Source of the DNA: Desulfoplanes sp.
GTDB lineage: Bacteria; Desulfobacterota; Desulfovibrionia; Desulfovibrionales; Desulfomicrobiaceae
Assembly: GCA_028708105.1 (NCBI GenBank)
Contig: JAQVZR010000042.1
Coordinates: 1-9,174 of the forward strand
Direction: 5' to 3'
Length of the DNA stretch: 9,174 bases
In this document: positions 6,831 to 9,174 of the stretch, in pieces
How positions within the stretch are numbered: position 1 is the first letter of the stretch
How the letters are laid out: each line of letters opens with the position of its first letter
The notes under the pieces: generated by a model
What the model saw: the letters and a program-made list of their open reading frames with translations, nothing else
What the model was told of the DNA's origin: nothing
Databases searched by the model: none
Program-made: the position numbers and the translations under genes

Positions 6831-8815
6831 GAAATACCATCCAAGGCCTTCCCATCTATGCGAAAGTGAACATTATCGTCTGGGGCATAAGCCTGGGGAT
6901 CGTCGTTATCATGTGCACATTTTTCTGTTTAGAACTTTTTTTATCATTTAAAACTAATATGTTATATACGACTCAGATCCTTGGGGAAGTTATTTCCCAA
7001 AACACCTCGGCATCTCTGGTTTTCAATGATCAGGAAACGGCATCTGAATTATTGTCCGGATTAGCCTCAAACAAACAGATCTCTTATGCGTGCATCAGGG
7101 ATGCACAGGATACGATATTTGCCTCTTACCAAAAAAATACAAAAAATTCCTATAGGAACATACAGGATGACATAACATACCTGCGAAATAACGGCGTCCA
7201 AAAAAAAAATGTCACCTATCTATTTACTTCCGCAGACCTCACCATGCTCCAAAAAATCACCTTGGGCGAAAAAACCATCGGACAGACGTATATTGTTGTC
7301 GAGCTGGACAACCTTGTCGCTGATTTCAATAAATTTATTTCATTGACCGTTATTCTTTCCGGCATCCTGTTTTTTCTGGCCATGCTGCTTAATGCCAAAA
7401 TGTTGCGGGTCATACTACGCCCCATCAATCACCTCGTCAGTGCCATAGATGAGATTACAAGGACAAAAAATTATGGTTTGCGGGTTCATAAAACGTCCAA
7501 TGATGAACTGGGTAAACTCATGGACGGGTTCAACACCATGCTCCAAACCATCGAACAATGGGGAGCACAACTCAAACAAGCTGTTGCGGCAGAACTCACA
7601 GCTAAAAAGGAGGCCCAATCGGCCAGCCGGACCAAATCACAATTTCTGGCCAACATGAGCCATGAAATACGCACGCCCATGAATGGCGTCCTGGGTATGG
7701 TACAGATTTTACAAAAAACACCACTTAATGACAGGCAAGCCAGGTGTGCACAACTTATCCGCGTTTCCGGACAAAATCTGCTCTCTTTGATCAACGATCT
7801 GCTCGATTTTTCAAAAATAGAAGCCGGGAAATTGTATCTTGAATCCGAGACCTTCAATCCATACATCCTGATCAATGATACCCGGGACATGCTTGCAGTC
7901 CAGGCCCACACAAAGGGTCTGGCCCTGATCTCTCTCATGTGCACGGACATCCCCTCTGCAATGCAGGGAGATCCAAACCGCATCCGTCAAATTTTGATCA
8001 ACCTTATGGCCAACGCCATTAAATTCACCCAAACAGGGCACATTATTATCCGGGTCCGCGTAGACCAGGCAAACGGGAACGACGTTACCCTATATGTTGA
8101 AGTGCAGGATACCGGGATAGGCATTGCCAGGCATCACCAGAGCAAAATCTTTGAAAGTTTTGTTCAAGGGGACAGCTCAACGACCCGAAATTTTGGAGGT
8201 ACCGGCCTGGGCCTTGCGGTGACCAAAGAGCTGGTCCACATGATGAAGGGGGAAATAGGTATTACCAGCCGGCCGAATCATGGGTCCACGTTCTGGTTCA
8301 CGATCCGCCTGCAAAAAAGTTCTTCCCAGGAAAAGCCTCCGAAGTCATGCCTGCAAGCAGCTACCACGCTAACGCTCCCGGCACGGCATCCCGAAACAAC
8401 GCGGCCATCCGCAAAAAAAAAGATCCTCGTAGTAGAAGATAATGAAGCCAACCAGGAAGTTCTGGTAGACGTTCTGGAATTCATGAATTGCTCCGTGACC
8501 CTGGCCTGCGATGGGAAAAAAGCCGTATACCTTGCATCCCAAAGCTCCTTTGATCTCATTCTCATGGACTGCCAGATGCCCGTCATGGACGGATTTGAAG
8601 CGACACGTCACATCCGCGACCTCGAAGATCCAAAGCATGCCAACGTCCCCATTGTGGCCATGACCGCCCTGGCTCAGGAAAATGACAAAAAGGCCTGCCT
8701 TGACGCCGGGATGAACGACTATCAAAGCAAGCCTTTTTCCATGGACAAGCTGGAACACTGTATCAAAAAATGGACAACAAACATGGGCCGCGACGAATCC
8801 CCAAACCCACGATAA
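6827..8815 (+). CDS. CHASE8-like hybrid histidine kinase (HAMP-HisKA-HATPase-REC)
   Basis: A 662-residue inner-membrane sensor kinase. Transmembrane segments lie at about 14-40 and 170-192 and enclose a periplasmic domain of about 130 residues. Its ILGEVISQNTSASLVFNDQETASELLSGL pattern (51-79) followed by IRDAQDTIFASYQ resembles CHASE8, the YfiN sensor domain. HAMP follows at about 190-245, then a short coiled linker. HisKA has phospho-acceptor His279 (MSHEIRTPMNGVLG). HATPase_c has the N box with Asn392/Asn396, G1 DTGIGI from Asp428 and G2 GGTGLGL from 457. After a low-complexity linker (500-530) comes a receiver with Glu537-Asp538, phospho-acceptor Asp581, Thr613 and Lys635, all intact. There is no HPt or DNA-binding domain, so the phosphate must pass to proteins encoded elsewhere. 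The ATG overlaps the YfiR stop (ATGA) with a weak AGGTG 10 nt upstream, indicating translational coupling. The A-rich run before the receiver is noted separately. Confidence 0.94.
   Translation: MRNTIQGLPIYAKVNIIVWGISLGIVVIMCTFFCLELFLSFKTNMLYTTQILGEVISQNTSASLVFNDQETASELLSGLASNKQISYACIRDAQDTIFASYQKNTKNSYRNIQDDITYLRNNGVQKKNVTYLFTSADLTMLQKITLGEKTIGQTYIVVELDNLVADFNKFISLTVILSGILFFLAMLLNAKMLRVILRPINHLVSAIDEITRTKNYGLRVHKTSNDELGKLMDGFNTMLQTIEQWGAQLKQAVAAELTAKKEAQSASRTKSQFLANMSHEIRTPMNGVLGMVQILQKTPLNDRQARCAQLIRVSGQNLLSLINDLLDFSKIEAGKLYLESETFNPYILINDTRDMLAVQAHTKGLALISLMCTDIPSAMQGDPNRIRQILINLMANAIKFTQTGHIIIRVRVDQANGNDVTLYVEVQDTGIGIARHHQSKIFESFVQGDSSTTRNFGGTGLGLAVTKELVHMMKGEIGITSRPNHGSTFWFTIRLQKSSSQEKPPKSCLQAATTLTLPARHPETTRPSAKKKILVVEDNEANQEVLVDVLEFMNCSVTLACDGKKAVYLASQSSFDLILMDCQMPVMDGFEATRHIRDLEDPKHANVPIVAMTALAQENDKKACLDAGMNDYQSKPFSMDKLEHCIKKWTTNMGRDESPNPR
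8416..8422 (+). other. dnaX-like slippery heptamer before the receiver domain
   Basis: A run of nine A (8413-8421) followed by G gives A_AAA_AAG in the zero frame of the kinase gene, the same heptamer used for -1 frameshifting in E. coli dnaX. A -1 slip would add DPRSRR and stop at TAA 8440-8442, giving a kinase of about 538 residues without the receiver. I see neither the upstream Shine-Dalgarno-like stimulator nor a clear downstream hairpin of dnaX, and lysine-rich starts are normal for receiver domains, so function is doubtful. Confidence 0.2.
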
Positions 8816-8960
8816 CAATTCCGGTTCACATCAATACGCGCAAGTACGCAATGCTCGGAGCACGCGGGCAGACACGGGAGATAATCCCGGCCAAAGTCGT
8901 TGCAATGGAGCTGGTTGCACAAACATCAAACAAGCCCCGATATGGACGATGGAAATCCGA

Positions 8961-9174
8961 TTATATATCGTTATCCCGCCTTTTTTTCTTCGGGGTTCGG
9001 CGCAGACTTTTCATGCTGGCCTTGATGTCCAGAATAGGCGTTCCGTCAATGGCATCAAGGCCGCGCACAAAAAGAACGTTTCCTTCCCTTTTGACAAACT
9101 CCACCTCGGTGATGGCAATGCCGTTGGGCCTGTTGGGAGTCCTGGCTGCAAAGGGCCCTACACGTTTATCATCC
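8961..9174 (-). CDS. trmO: TrmO-like tRNA (t6A37-N6) methyltransferase, C-terminal part
   Basis: Seventy codons and a TAA at 8963-8961 are visible; the 5' end lies beyond the window, and the frame is not in the supplied longer ORFs because its start is missing. The sequence RVGPFAARTPNRPNGIAITEV followed by EGNVLFVRGLDAIDGTPILDIKAS matches the conserved end of the TrmO (YaeB/TsaA, UPF0066) family, which uses S-adenosylmethionine to methylate N6 of threonylcarbamoyladenosine-37 in tRNAs that read ACY codons. The usual RSPHRPNPIG block appears here as RTPNRPNGIA, a divergent form. The catalytic N-terminal half cannot be checked. The protein ends shortly after the LDIK strand with a very basic tail (RRTPKKKRRDNDI) and lacks the C-terminal extension of E. 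coli TrmO, as is common in short-form members. It converges on the kinase operon across 145 bp. Confidence 0.85.
   Translation of the reverse strand, partial: DDKRVGPFAARTPNRPNGIAITEVEFVKREGNVLFVRGLDAIDGTPILDIKASMKSLRRTPKKKRRDNDI

Noticed and set aside
8369..8818. Minus-strand frame of 149 residues opposite the receiver domain
   Set aside because: Antisense to a firmly identified receiver; no motif, ribosome site or signal peptide.
8875..8889. Hairpin CGGGA-GATAA-TCCCG after the kinase gene as an operon terminator
   Set aside because: The stem is only 5 bp and no T-tract follows on either strand.

Overview
The window comes from a Gram-negative bacterium: it encodes an outer-membrane TonB-dependent receptor and a periplasmic YfiR-type protein. 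Gene content and protein style (a UPF0282-like metallo-hydrolase, a short-form TrmO, a shikimate kinase with an N-terminal extension, a hybrid kinase with a small periplasmic sensor) suggest a deltaproteobacterium, perhaps near the Desulfovibrionales. That placement is inference; no rRNA or other taxonomic marker is present. Coding density is high and no insertion sequence, tRNA, CRISPR array or phage gene was seen.

Layout. Positions 1-426 (+) hold the 3' end of a UPF0282-like metallo-hydrolase gene. It converges on cfa (1617-505, -), a cyclopropane fatty acid synthase with all key residues. A 208-bp divergent gap leads to a shikimate kinase gene (1826-2479, +). A near-ideal bidirectional terminator (2495-2553) separates it from a convergent 12-helix MFS transporter gene of the fosmidomycin-resistance (Fsr) type (3739-2585, -). 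A 354-bp AT-rich divergent region (3740-4093) holds a 12-bp palindrome in the transporter leader and a Fur-box-like dyad before the next gene.

Positions 4094-8815 (+) form a tight three-gene operon: TonB-dependent receptor, then 13 nt, then a secreted YfiR/DUF4154 protein, then an ATGA overlap, then a hybrid histidine kinase. The kinase has a CHASE8-like periplasmic domain, HAMP, HisKA, HATPase_c and a receiver. The window ends with the 3' part of a convergent trmO-like tRNA methyltransferase gene (9174-8961, -).

The operon is the most interesting part. In the known Pseudomonas YfiBNR system, periplasmic YfiR restrains YfiN (CHASE8-HAMP-GGDEF) and the outer-membrane lipoprotein YfiB relieves this. 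Here the same periplasmic and sensor parts appear to be wired to a phosphorelay kinase instead of a diguanylate cyclase, with a TonB receptor in the outer-membrane place of YfiB. The inferred role is a trans-envelope signalling chain (receptor to YfiR to kinase) reporting on an iron or other TonB-dependent ligand. The ligand and the final output (an HPt protein or response regulator) are not visible in the window.
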